This document shows, piece after piece, positions 25,977-32,876 of a stretch of DNA of 33,842 nt. Every line of letters begins with the position of its first letter. The first letter of the stretch is position 1. Under the pieces are notes generated by a model. It made no database searches and had not been told where the DNA came from. It was given only the letters and a program-made list of their open reading frames with translations. Made by a program: the position numbers and the translations under genes. This stretch comes from an uncultured Ruminococcus sp. GTDB taxonomy: Bacteria > Bacillota > Clostridia > Oscillospirales > CAG-272. The stretch spans positions 1 to 33,842 of the forward strand of contig URUL01000010.1 of assembly GCA_900551005.1 (NCBI GenBank), written 5' to 3'.

Positions 25977-26669
25977 ATGTTCGGATGGATAATCGCATTT
26001 TTTTCGGGCATGGCAAAGCTTTTTCTGCGTGTATCGTATACGCAGAATTTTCCGCCGCCGCTCTCTTCGGAGGAAGAAGCCGCTTGCTTTCGTCGCATGA
26101 AGGCAGGCGACAGGCATGCCCGCGATATGCTCATAGAACACAATATGCGACTTGTCGCGCATATCGTCAAAAAATATTATACTTCGGCACAGAATCAGGA
26201 GGACCTCATCTCCATCGGTACGATAGGACTTATCAAGGCAATAGATTCCTTCGATCCCGAAAACGGCGCTCGCTTTGCCACCTATGCCGGCAAATGCCTG
26301 CAAAATGAGATACTCATGTATTTCCGCGCGCAGAAAAAGACGTCCGGTGAGGTCTATATAAACGACCCCATCGATACGGATAAGGACGGCAATCCGCTCA
26401 CCTACATAGACATCATCAAGATCGATGACCACATCGCCGACGACCTCGATGCGAAAATAACGGGAAGTAAGGCACTGCAGATCATCTCAAACGATCTCGA
26501 CGAGCGCGAGCGCAAGATCATTATTCTGCGATACGGTCTCGCGGGAAAACCCGCCATCACACAGCGCGAGGTGGCGCAAAAGCTGAAGATATCGCGCTCC
26601 TATGTTTCGCGCATCGAAAAGGCGGCGCTCGAGAAGATAGAGGCACGGCTGAAAAACTCTTGCTTCTGA
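25977..26669 (+). CDS. sigK: Sporulation sigma factor K, uninterrupted, with pro-sequence
   Basis: Late mother-cell sigma factor of 230 residues. It opens with a hydrophobic pro-sequence (MFGWIIAFFSGMAKLFLRVSY), as in Bacillus pro-sigma-K, so removal by an SpoIVFB-type protease is expected. Sigma-K hallmarks follow: PPPLSSEEE, MLIEHNMRLVAHIVKKYY (region 2.1), DLISIGTIGLIKAIDSFD (2.3/2.4), and the C-terminal helix-turn-helix TQREVAQKLKISRSYVSRIE. No skin-like element interrupts the gene. The ATG at 25977 has GGAGG 11 nt upstream. An earlier in-frame ATG at 25947 has no Shine-Dalgarno and lies before that motif. Sigma-E is the alternative, but the pro-sequence type and LRVSYTQNFPPPLS favour sigma-K. 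The next gene encodes a SipL-like coat protein. Confidence 0.9.
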   Translation: MFGWIIAFFSGMAKLFLRVSYTQNFPPPLSSEEEAACFRRMKAGDRHARDMLIEHNMRLVAHIVKKYYTSAQNQEDLISIGTIGLIKAIDSFDPENGARFATYAGKCLQNEILMYFRAQKKTSGEVYINDPIDTDKDGNPLTYIDIIKIDDHIADDLDAKITGSKALQIISNDLDERERKIIILRYGLAGKPAITQREVAQKLKISRSYVSRIEKAALEKIEARLKNSCF

Positions 26670-26679
26670 CGCATTATGA

Positions 26680-26708
26680 GCATAAGCCGAATCTTTTCCG
26701 CATATAAT
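26680..26708 (+). promoter_or_regulatory. Sporulation promoter (sigma-E or sigma-F type) of the SipL-like gene
   Basis: GCATAAG (26680-26686), a 14-bp spacer, and CATATAAT (26701-26708). Read as sigma-E, the -10 differs at one position and the -35 at two. Read as sigma-F (GYATA-N15-GGNNANAHTR) there is one difference. The -10 lies 80 bp before the start. Confidence 0.55.
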
Positions 26709-26788
26709 GAAGCGATAATAATTCAAGAACCGTCTGCGGCAAGGGCGGCTTTCTCTCAAAAACACTTGCCGAGAAAGCGAGTAACGAT

Positions 26789-28375
26789 ATGAATATGCAA
26801 AACGGCAATAAGGACGAAAAATTCTGTATTATGATGAAGGTCTTTGACGGCTGCGCCGAAAAAGAAAATACAGAAAAATATGATCTGCCTGATTATCTGC
26901 CCGACGTCAACAAGCTGCTGCGCGTGGATGCAAAGCTCTGCGGCATAAGCAGATACGTAAACGGAGATACACTCGAATATGACGGCAGCCTGCTCTATCA
27001 CGTGCTCTATGCCACGGCGCAAGGGGAGATATGCAATGCCTCCTTTGAATCTCCCATATCGGGCAGCATGCCTGTTTCGGGATATGAGGGCGGCTACCTG
27101 CTCGATTTCGATGCGGCGGCAGAAAATGTGACCTGTCGCCTGCAGGGTCCGCGAAAGCTGACCGCCAAGGCAAAAATTAAGCTATGTGCCGCGATATACT
27201 GTGAAAAATGCACGGAGCCTGCCTTTGCGGGAAAGCTCTCCTCCGAGGAACGCTCAAATATGCAGTATCTCTATGAGAGCATAGAGGGCGAGATGCAGGA
27301 AAGCTTTGAGGTGCGTGGGAATTCCGTGAGCGAGGATATCGAGATCCCGTCCGGCATGCCGTCCGTATCGGAGATCATCTCCGTGGACACGGATACATAT
27401 ATTTACGAGATGCGGCCGGGCGAGCAGGGACTCTCCTATAAAGGCGACGTGATCGCAAATATTCTCTATGCCCATAAGCCGACGGCAGAAAACGAAGAGG
27501 AAGCGGCGGAAAACGGCGGTGTGCTCTATGCATCGCTCGTGCGCAAGATCCCGATATACGGCGATATTCCCACGGATATGGAAGAGATGCCCGTCTTCTG
27601 TCTCGGCAGAGCCGATATCACAAAGCTGGAATACCGCCCACAGGAAAACAGCCTCGGTGAAAGCCGCATTATCGAAATAGATTTCGACTATGATATTTTT
27701 GCCGATTGCTATTATAATGAAGAAAGCAAGGTCGTAAAAGACATATACTCACTCGACTACGAAAACGGGAACGAATATTCCACGCTGAGCTTCCGCAATA
27801 TAGCCAAAGCGCAGACCTTCAATTTCTCCGTGAACAGCACCGAGCAAAACAGCGATCCGGAATTTTCCGCCGCGGTATCCACCGTGGCATCTGCCGTCAT
27901 TGAAAGCGTCACAAAGGACGCAGGCAAGCTCATCTTTGAGGGAAAAGCGGAGGTTTCCGTCATACTGACAAACGGCGAAGGACTTTTCCTCGGAAAAAAT
28001 TATACCGTTCCGATTCGTGCGGAAGCGGACGCGGGCAAGACATCGGACAATTTCACCTATGCCGTGACAAGTGCGGTTATATTCGCCGCAAGCCGTGCCG
28101 ACAGCGAAAAGATAGCCACCGACCTCGAGATCGCGATATCGTTTATCACCTTCAATGAGTATGAGACGCTCGCCGTCATGCAAAGCACCGTTTATAAGGA
28201 TAAGCCGGTATATGTACCCGAACATTCTGCCGTTGTGATCTATTATCCTTGCAAGGACGAGAAGCTCTGGGGCATTGCCAAAAAATATAATACGACAGAG
28301 GACGCCATCCGTAAAGCAAACAGTATCACAGGCGATTATGCCACAGCAAATATGCTCGTCATTCCCAAAAAATAA
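26789..28375 (+). CDS. DUF3794 and LysM protein, SipL-like spore coat morphogen
   Basis: A 528-residue protein with DUF3794 (SPOCS)-type beta modules over most of its length and a C-terminal LysM domain (about 474-528, YYPCKDEKLWGIAKKYNTTE, then ending LVIPKK). The first module starts with DLPDYLPDVNKLLRVDA, typical of the family. The length and the DUF3794-plus-LysM order match SipL of Clostridioides difficile, which binds the coat ATPase SpoIVA through the LysM domain and starts coat assembly on the forespore. No signal peptide is present, as expected for a mother-cell cytoplasmic coat protein. It follows sigK by 119 bp and has its own promoter candidate. The Shine-Dalgarno is weak (GAGAAAGCGAG). 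Confidence 0.82.
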   Translation: MNMQNGNKDEKFCIMMKVFDGCAEKENTEKYDLPDYLPDVNKLLRVDAKLCGISRYVNGDTLEYDGSLLYHVLYATAQGEICNASFESPISGSMPVSGYEGGYLLDFDAAAENVTCRLQGPRKLTAKAKIKLCAAIYCEKCTEPAFAGKLSSEERSNMQYLYESIEGEMQESFEVRGNSVSEDIEIPSGMPSVSEIISVDTDTYIYEMRPGEQGLSYKGDVIANILYAHKPTAENEEEAAENGGVLYASLVRKIPIYGDIPTDMEEMPVFCLGRADITKLEYRPQENSLGESRIIEIDFDYDIFADCYYNEESKVVKDIYSLDYENGNEYSTLSFRNIAKAQTFNFSVNSTEQNSDPEFSAAVSTVASAVIESVTKDAGKLIFEGKAEVSVILTNGEGLFLGKNYTVPIRAEADAGKTSDNFTYAVTSAVIFAASRADSEKIATDLEIAISFITFNEYETLAVMQSTVYKDKPVYVPEHSAVVIYYPCKDEKLWGIAKKYNTTEDAIRKANSITGDYATANMLVIPKK

Positions 28376-28384
28376 AATATCCGA

Positions 28385-28419
28385 AAAAAAATCCGACAGC
28401 ACCGCTGTCGGATTTTTTA
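28385..28419 (+). terminator. Terminator of the SipL-like gene
   Basis: ATCCGACAGC (28391-28400), ACC loop, GCTGTCGGAT (28404-28413), followed by six T. It lies 16 bp after the stop codon. Confidence 0.92.
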
Positions 28420-28435
28420 ATTTATCTCATAAGCC

Positions 28436-28464
28436 TTGAAAAAAAGCGCGAATTATGCTATACT
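28436..28464 (+). promoter_or_regulatory. Sigma-A promoter of the ECF sigma operon
   Basis: TTGAAA (28436-28441), a 17-bp spacer, and TATACT (28459-28464). The leader to the start at 28583 is about 110 nt long. Confidence 0.7.
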
Positions 28465-28488
28465 TATATAAATACTTTCGGCTCTCTT

Positions 28489-28567
28489 AAAAAAATTGAT
28501 TTTTTACCGAAGATCGGTGAGAAAAAGAGCGGCTGAGAACGACTAATGAGTGAACGGAGACGTTCAC
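28489..28567 (+). repeat. Inverted repeats in the leader of the ECF sigma gene
   Basis: Three short stems follow each other in the leader: a U/A-rich stem AAAAAATTGATTTTTT around 28489-28504, ACCGA(AGA)TCGGT at 28506-28518, and GTGAACG(GAGA)CGTTCAC at 28550-28567. The last ends 5 nt before the Shine-Dalgarno GGAG (28573-28576). They could be RNA hairpins or a protein operator. Confidence 0.5.
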
Positions 28568-28582
28568 GGAACGGAGCAGGCT

Positions 28583-29143
28583 ATGGATAACGGGCAAGAA
28601 AGCTACCGCAGATTTCTCGGTGGTGATCGCGACGCTTTTGACGACCTCGTAAATGAGTATCATGACAACCTCATTTTCTTCATATACGGCTCAGTCAAGA
28701 ACATTACCGTTGCAGAGGATATAGCGGCAGATGTTTTCATGGAACTCATCGTGCATAAGCACAGGTACAATTTCAAAAGCTCTTTTAAAACGTATCTATA
28801 TTCCATAGCACGTCACAAGAGCATAGATTTCATCAGACGTGAAAGCAAATATTCGACGGCAGATAACGATATCTCGGAAATGGAGCTGCCCGATGTGAAA
28901 ACGCTCGAGGACTCCGTTATAGAAAACGAGCGTCAGGCGGCGGTTCATAATGCCATGAAGCAGCTGAATGAAGATTATCGTGCCGTCCTGCATCTTACCT
29001 ATTTTGAAAACGTAAGCTCCGACGACATATGCAGGATCATGAAGAAAAACAAAAAGCAGATAGCGAATTTATTATACAGAGCCAAGGAAGCTCTTTCCGC
29101 AATTCTCATTAAGGGAGGAATTCAGCCGAATGAAGACAAATAA
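28583..29143 (+). CDS. ECF-family RNA polymerase sigma factor
   Basis: Two-domain ECF sigma factor of 186 residues. Region 2 lies at about 20-85 (AEDIAADVFMELIVHKHRYN, then FKTYLYSIARHKSIDFIRRES for 2.3/2.4). Region 4 lies at about 125-175 (LNEDYRAVLHLTYFENVSSDDICRIMKKNKKQIANLLYRAK in overlapping parts). The ATG at 28583 has GGAG at 6-nt spacing. A GTG at 28550 is in frame but has no Shine-Dalgarno and lies in a stem. The last 14 bp overlap the next gene, which encodes a single-pass membrane protein and is probably the anti-sigma factor. The signal it answers is unknown. Confidence 0.92.
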   Translation: MDNGQESYRRFLGGDRDAFDDLVNEYHDNLIFFIYGSVKNITVAEDIAADVFMELIVHKHRYNFKSSFKTYLYSIARHKSIDFIRRESKYSTADNDISEMELPDVKTLEDSVIENERQAAVHNAMKQLNEDYRAVLHLTYFENVSSDDICRIMKKNKKQIANLLYRAKEALSAILIKGGIQPNEDK

Positions 29144-29837
29144 AGAATTCAGTGATTATGTCTTTGAAAAAGCCGAGAAATACAAGGCGAAAAAAGCCGC
29201 CATGTACCGCAGGATCAGCTCGGGTATAGCCTGTTGCCTCGCTCTCGTCTTTACAGTAGCGCTCATGAGCACGAGCGGCATTTTCGATATGGAACAAATG
29301 CCACCGGAAGCATCGGGCAACGACAAAATACGCATGTACAGCGTAGCAAGCGCGGCTGAGACAATACAGAATAGGGCAATGCCGACTTCGGTTACTACTA
29401 CCACTACCGTATCTCAGATCGGAAGTCTCTCACCCGAGGTAAAAAAAGAGATCTACAATGGCGGTCTTTACTTCTATATCAAAACATACAACGAACTCGA
29501 AAATGAATATACCATTCTCCACAGCGCAGATGCTTTCACCAAATATTCCTATTTTATTTCCAATATGGAAAGCAGCGGGGCGGAATCTCTTTCGCTGATA
29601 CAGGAAGCCGCCGCCAATGCGGACTTCACGAAATGCGATATGATCGTTCTCCGCATAAGCGAGACAAGCTCGGGAAATATGAGAAAGCTCTCATACAACG
29701 GAGTAAAGGACGGCGCATACAACTTCTCCATGAAAATGAATGTTGAGTCCTCTGACTGCAGTATGGCGACCGATTACTACGTGATCTTCGTTCCGAAGCA
29801 AAACGCCGATACCGTACAGGTCGATTTCAATGATTGA
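29130..29837 (+). CDS. Single-pass membrane protein, probable anti-sigma factor
   Basis: A 235-residue protein with a short charged cytoplasmic segment (1-28, KEFSDYVFEKAEKYKAKKAA), one membrane helix (about 30-48), and an extracytoplasmic part of about 185 residues. The external part begins with a Thr-rich linker (TSVTTTTTV near residues 86-94). I do not recognise a domain in it. The start overlaps the ECF sigma gene by 14 bp and is preceded by GGAGG at 11 nt. That coupling and topology suggest a membrane anti-sigma factor (inference), although the cytoplasmic part lacks a clear zinc-type anti-sigma HxxxCxxC motif and is short. The gene ends at a strong terminator. Confidence 0.6.
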   Translation: MKTNKEFSDYVFEKAEKYKAKKAAMYRRISSGIACCLALVFTVALMSTSGIFDMEQMPPEASGNDKIRMYSVASAAETIQNRAMPTSVTTTTTVSQIGSLSPEVKKEIYNGGLYFYIKTYNELENEYTILHSADAFTKYSYFISNMESSGAESLSLIQEAAANADFTKCDMIVLRISETSSGNMRKLSYNGVKDGAYNFSMKMNVESSDCSMATDYYVIFVPKQNADTVQVDFND

Positions 29838-29841
29838 AGGT

Positions 29842-29886
29842 AAAAATGCCTATGCAGGCGGTTCGCCTGCATAGGCATTTTTTGTT
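29842..29886. terminator. Bidirectional terminator between the ECF operon and metI
   Basis: A perfect 19-bp stem (29842-29860 with 29864-29882) has a 3-nt loop and A/T tracts on both sides. It serves the plus-strand ECF operon and the minus-strand metQNI operon. Confidence 0.93.
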
Positions 29887-29894
29887 TTTCGGAT

Positions 29895-30593
29895 CTATTT
29901 CAGTCTTTTGTCCGATTTTCCGGAGAGGAAGGTGCCTACGCTCTGAAAAACCTGGACCATGACGATCAGAAGAATGACCGATATGATGATAACGAGGTAA
30001 TTATATCTGTTGTAGCCGTACATAATGGCAATATTGCCGAGTCCGCCGCCGCCTATCGCGCCGCTCATCGCCGTATATCCGAGTATTGTGGTTATGGCTA
30101 TCGTGGCATTTGAAATAAGAGACGGAATGCTTTCCGGTATCATGACCTTCGTTATGATCTGAAAAGGAGTAGCGCCCATGCTCTGCGCCGCCTCTATGAT
30201 ATTCGGATTGACCTCGCGCAGACTGCTCTCCACCAGTCTTGCGACAAACGGAAAGGCTGCGATTACAAGAGGAACTATGGAGGCAACGGAGCCTATGGTA
30301 GTGCCGACGATCAGTCTCGTCAGCGGAAATACGACAACGATAAGTATAATGAAGGGCACTGAGCGCAGAAGATTCACAATCACATTGATGATCTTCATCA
30401 GCCAACGCGGAAGCGGGAGTATACCTCCCTTATCGCCGCATACCAGGATTACGCCGAGCGGCAGACCTATGACAAAAGCAAACAATGTCGCCACGATCGT
30501 GACATAAAAAGTCTCCCATATGGCAAACGGGATATCGTTTTTCAGTATATCCAGAGCGGCATTAAGCTTTTCGGGTGAAAACATATTTCCCAT
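29895..30593 (-). CDS. metI: Methionine ABC transporter permease
   Basis: Inner-membrane subunit of the MetNIQ importer for D/L-methionine, 232 residues, close to the usual 217-230. Five membrane helices are visible from about residue 20 to 225. The EAA loop that contacts the ATPase reads EAAQSMGATPFQIITKVMIPES (in two parts), and IGGGGLGNIAIMYGYNRYN is typical for MetI. The start at 30593 has GGAGGTG 9 nt upstream and lies 4 bp after the metN stop. An ATG at 30584 is also possible. It is the last gene of metQ-metN-metI. Confidence 0.95.
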   Translation of the reverse strand: MGNMFSPEKLNAALDILKNDIPFAIWETFYVTIVATLFAFVIGLPLGVILVCGDKGGILPLPRWLMKIINVIVNLLRSVPFIILIVVVFPLTRLIVGTTIGSVASIVPLVIAAFPFVARLVESSLREVNPNIIEAAQSMGATPFQIITKVMIPESIPSLISNATIAITTILGYTAMSGAIGGGGLGNIAIMYGYNRYNYLVIIISVILLIVMVQVFQSVGTFLSGKSDKRLK

Positions 30594-30597
30594 ATAC

Positions 30598-31596
30598 TCA
30601 CACCTCCTCGACCGTGACGTTCTCAATTGCACCGAGATATTCTTTTACCGTCTCCGTATTGTCCGCACCGCCCGGGACACCTATCAGCATGGAGCCGTAG
30701 GTCTTATCGTCTATAGCGCGTGTAGCGGCGGAAACGATATTGACAAGGACATTCTTTTCCTGTGCCATCTTTGCTATCCAGGGCGTGCTCGCCGCTGCCG
30801 CCCCGTTGAAAATTATACGCAGACGTGTCTCATGCAGAGGATTCGATACGCTCTCATCGGCACCGTTCGGAAAGACGAGGCGTCTTGCCGCCGCCGATTT
30901 CGGGCTGGCAAATACCGTGCCAACGGCACCGCTTTCAACGACTTCGCCGTTATCGAGTATGGCGACATGCGAGCATATCTCCTCGACAACGCTCATCTGA
31001 TGGGTGATGACGATGACCGTTATGCCGAGGCGCTTATTTATCTCACGTATGAGTCCGAGTATCGAGTGCGTGGTATTCGGATCGAGCGCGCTCGTCGCCT
31101 CATCGCAGAGAAGCACCTTCGGCTCCGTTGCGAGTGCTCTCGCTATCGCAACGCGGTGCTGCTGACCGCCCGAAAGTTGCGCCGGATAAGCCTTTGCCTT
31201 ATCGGGAAGTCCGACTATGGAGAGAAGCTCATGCGCCCGCTCCACCGCCTGCTTCTTCGGAATGCCTGCCAGCTCCATCGGGAAGCATATATTTTTCAGG
31301 CAGTTCTTCTGCATCAGCAGATTAAAGCCTTGAAAGATCATCGTTATGTTCCTTCTCGCATTGCGCAGCTCTGCGGCAGAAAGCGCCGTCATATCGACGC
31401 CGTCTATGATCACTCTGCCCTCTGTCGGCCTCTCCAGCATATTGATGCAACGTACAAGCGTGCTTTTGCCCGCGCCGCTCATCCCGATGATGCCATAGAT
31501 ATCGCCGTCATTGATCGTGAGATTTATATCGTGCAGGGCGGCAACCTTGCCGCCTGCACCTTCAAACGTCTTGCTTAAATTTTCGACCTGTATCAT
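30598..31596 (-). CDS. metN: Methionine ABC transporter ATP-binding protein with NIL domain
   Basis: ATPase subunit of the methionine importer, 332 residues. Walker A is GMSGAGKST (38-46), the Q-loop is MIFQGFN, the signature LSGGQQHR lies near 141, and Walker B is VLLCDEATSALD near 162-173. The switch His is in VITHQMSVV. The C-terminal NIL (ACT-like) domain (about 255-332) is the one that binds cytosolic methionine and shuts the transporter in known MetN proteins (trans-inhibition). It is 25 bp behind metQ. AAGGA lies about 11 nt before the start. Confidence 0.96.
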   Translation of the reverse strand: MIQVENLSKTFEGAGGKVAALHDINLTINDGDIYGIIGMSGAGKSTLVRCINMLERPTEGRVIIDGVDMTALSAAELRNARRNITMIFQGFNLLMQKNCLKNICFPMELAGIPKKQAVERAHELLSIVGLPDKAKAYPAQLSGGQQHRVAIARALATEPKVLLCDEATSALDPNTTHSILGLIREINKRLGITVIVITHQMSVVEEICSHVAILDNGEVVESGAVGTVFASPKSAAARRLVFPNGADESVSNPLHETRLRIIFNGAAAASTPWIAKMAQEKNVLVNIVSAATRAIDDKTYGSMLIGVPGGADNTETVKEYLGAIENVTVEEV

Positions 31597-31621
31597 TATG
31601 TGAATATTCCTTCTCGGAAAA

Positions 31622-32473
31622 TTATTTCGTTATATCGTCAAGCGTTGTGTGATTGGAGGAGTATACGCCCATCGGCTCTACGTGAACGGCGGAAACGGAT
31701 ACGATGTGCGTGCCGTTTTCAGCATTGAAGTTATCGAGATAAGGTACATGCTGGAAGTAGTTTGCATCGCATTCGCCGCTCTCAACGACCGTATTCGGAA
31801 CAACATAATCGGAGAGAACATTGATCTCGAGAGTGATGTCCTTCTCGGCGAGTATCTCCTTTACCTTTGCGAGGATCTCGGCATGCGGTGTAGGAGAAGC
31901 GGCTACGCTGATCTGCTTGCCGGCAAGTGCCGCATAGTCGACCGTTGCATCATAGCCGTCTGTGGGATTGTCTACCGTGCTGACAACATTGCCTTCATAT
32001 GTTTCCGCGATGAAGTCCTTTACCTGCTTGCTCTCAAGTGCCGCGATGAGCGCCTTTATCTCGGGCTTGTTTTCATTTCCTTCTTTAACGGCGAGTATAT
32101 TGGCATATGCGGAATACGAGCCCTCTATCGCCACGGAATCCTTGGAAGGATTGAGACCGGCGGAGATGGCGTAATTGGAATTGATCACGGCATAGTCAAC
32201 ATCGCGGAGAATATTGGGAAGCTGAGCAGCTTCTATCTCGCTGAACTTCACATTGTAGGGATTTTCCGCAATATCCTTGACGGTCGCGGTGATACCCGCG
32301 TTGTCTTTGAGCTTTATGATGCCGTTTGCTTCAAGAACTCTGAGCGCACGCGCTTCGTTTGTCGGGTCATTGGGGATCGCTATTGTGATACTTTTCTTTC
32401 CGCAAGCGGAGAAAGCGAGGAGCGCTGTGGCGAAGAGCGCGAGTAAGAGGATAGCCGAAATAATTCTTTTCAT
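31622..32473 (-). CDS. metQ: Circularly permuted methionine-binding lipoprotein MetQ
   Basis: Substrate-binding lipoprotein of the methionine importer, 283 residues. The signal peptide ends at the lipidated Cys24 (AFSAC). The order of the mature protein is swapped compared with known MetQ. Residues 29-165 begin with ITIAIPNDPTNEARAL and continue with GIIKLKD, AAQLPNILRDVDYAVINSNYA and SAYANILAVKEG. This is normally the second half. After a new linker (about 166-187), residues 188-283 give the normal first half: ISVAASPTPHAEILAKV, SDYVVPN, CDANYFQHVPYLDNF, and AVHVEPMGVYSSNHTTLDDI at the C-terminus. All conserved ligand-pocket segments are present, so it should bind methionine. The frame is unbroken, with signal peptide and stop at domain borders, so it is not an assembly scramble. 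GAAAGGAAT precedes the start. Confidence 0.95.
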   Translation of the reverse strand: MKRIISAILLLALFATALLAFSACGKKSITIAIPNDPTNEARALRVLEANGIIKLKDNAGITATVKDIAENPYNVKFSEIEAAQLPNILRDVDYAVINSNYAISAGLNPSKDSVAIEGSYSAYANILAVKEGNENKPEIKALIAALESKQVKDFIAETYEGNVVSTVDNPTDGYDATVDYAALAGKQISVAASPTPHAEILAKVKEILAEKDITLEINVLSDYVVPNTVVESGECDANYFQHVPYLDNFNAENGTHIVSVSAVHVEPMGVYSSNHTTLDDITK

Positions 32474-32528
32474 TTTTATAAATTCCTTTCGTACATGAAA
32501 AATTTATTTTTTATTATTTTTAATTGGA

Positions 32529-32621
32529 TTATGAGATTGATAAAAAACGATATGCCGGATATCGGCACATTCGAACCGAATGCAAATTGGCTTTTGTAAG
32601 CTTTTTAAGATAATCTTTCAT
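32529..32621 (-). CDS. Small 30-codon ORF between attenuator and metQ
   Basis: A 30-residue ORF (starts MKDYLKKLTK, ends RFLSIS) with a strong Shine-Dalgarno AAAAGGAG 6-8 nt before its ATG. It lies between the terminator hairpin and metQ and would be translated only in read-through transcripts. The product is basic, with no recognised domain and only one internal Met. It may be a spacer peptide or a second leader; chance is possible. Confidence 0.4.
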   Translation of the reverse strand: MKDYLKKLTKANLHSVRMCRYPAYRFLSIS

Positions 32622-32637
32622 AGCCTGCTCCTTTTTG

Positions 32638-32676
32638 AAAATAAAATAACCGGGAAGCTCCGATAAGCTTCCCGGC
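32638..32676 (-). terminator. Rho-independent terminator (attenuator) before metQ
   Basis: CCGGGAAGCT and AGCTTCCCGG (arms 32675-32666 and 32659-32650 on the minus strand) form a 10-bp stem with a 6-nt loop, followed by TTATTTTATTTT. It lies 29 nt after the stop of the Met-rich leader ORF and 177 nt before metQ. No other minus-strand gene ends here, so it most likely controls read-through into metQNI. Confidence 0.88.
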
Positions 32677-32704
32677 TTGAAAACAAATTAAAAGCAGTTT
32701 GCTT

Positions 32705-32821
32705 TCACTCTGCGAGCTGAGAATTATCGGAAAAAGACGCGGAAAAACTGCACATGCACATACGCATGCACATCATCATAGACATCATCATAGACATCAT
32801 CATGGAAGCTGTCTTTTTCAT
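32705..32821 (-). CDS. Methionine-rich leader peptide of the metQNI operon
   Basis: A 38-codon ORF with 13 Met codons, 12 of them in residues 7-23 (MMMSMMMSMMM then CMRMCMC). Three Cys codons are mixed into the last part. AAAAGGAG stands 5-6 nt before the ATG, and a consensus promoter lies about 55 bp further upstream. The ORF ends 29 nt before a strong terminator that precedes metQ. This is the arrangement of ribosome-mediated attenuation: lack of charged Met-tRNA would stall the ribosome in the Met run and favour read-through into the methionine importer. No S-box, T-box or SMK riboswitch is visible. Codons 31-33 contain TCCGATAA, complementary to the terminator loop region. The product itself has no recognised function and probably needs none. 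Confidence 0.82.
   Translation of the reverse strand: MKKTASMMMSMMMSMMMCMRMCMCSFSASFSDNSQLAE
32724..32731 (-). promoter_or_regulatory. Candidate antiterminator half-site in the leader ORF
   Basis: On the minus strand this reads TCCGATAA (codons 31-33 of the leader). It is perfectly complementary to TTATCGGA at 32666-32659, which spans the loop of the terminator and its closing base pair. A ribosome stalled in the Met codons would leave it free; one at the stop codon would cover it. Confidence 0.5.
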
Positions 32822-32876
32822 GGTTTTTCTCCTTTTCTCCCTGAGTGAATCTCTTTTTTCAAAATAGATTGGTGCT

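Noticed and set aside
28546..28590. 14-codon ORF before the ECF sigma gene as a true leader peptide
   Set aside because: No good Shine-Dalgarno and no enriched codon; kept only as a remark in the structured-leader finding.
30520..31578. Open frame of 352 codons on the plus strand over metN
   Set aside because: metN is certain from its ABC motifs; the opposite frame is a shadow.
32752..32803. His-rich reading (HHHRHHHRHHHG) on the plus strand
   Set aside because: There is no start codon with a Shine-Dalgarno for that frame. The minus-strand Met reading has a start, Shine-Dalgarno, promoter and a fitting operon.
32480..32870. SAM riboswitch or Met T-box before metQ
   Set aside because: No S-box core, SMK core or T-box sequence with specifier and TGGNACC-type antiterminator element is visible; the leader ORF plus terminator explains the region better.
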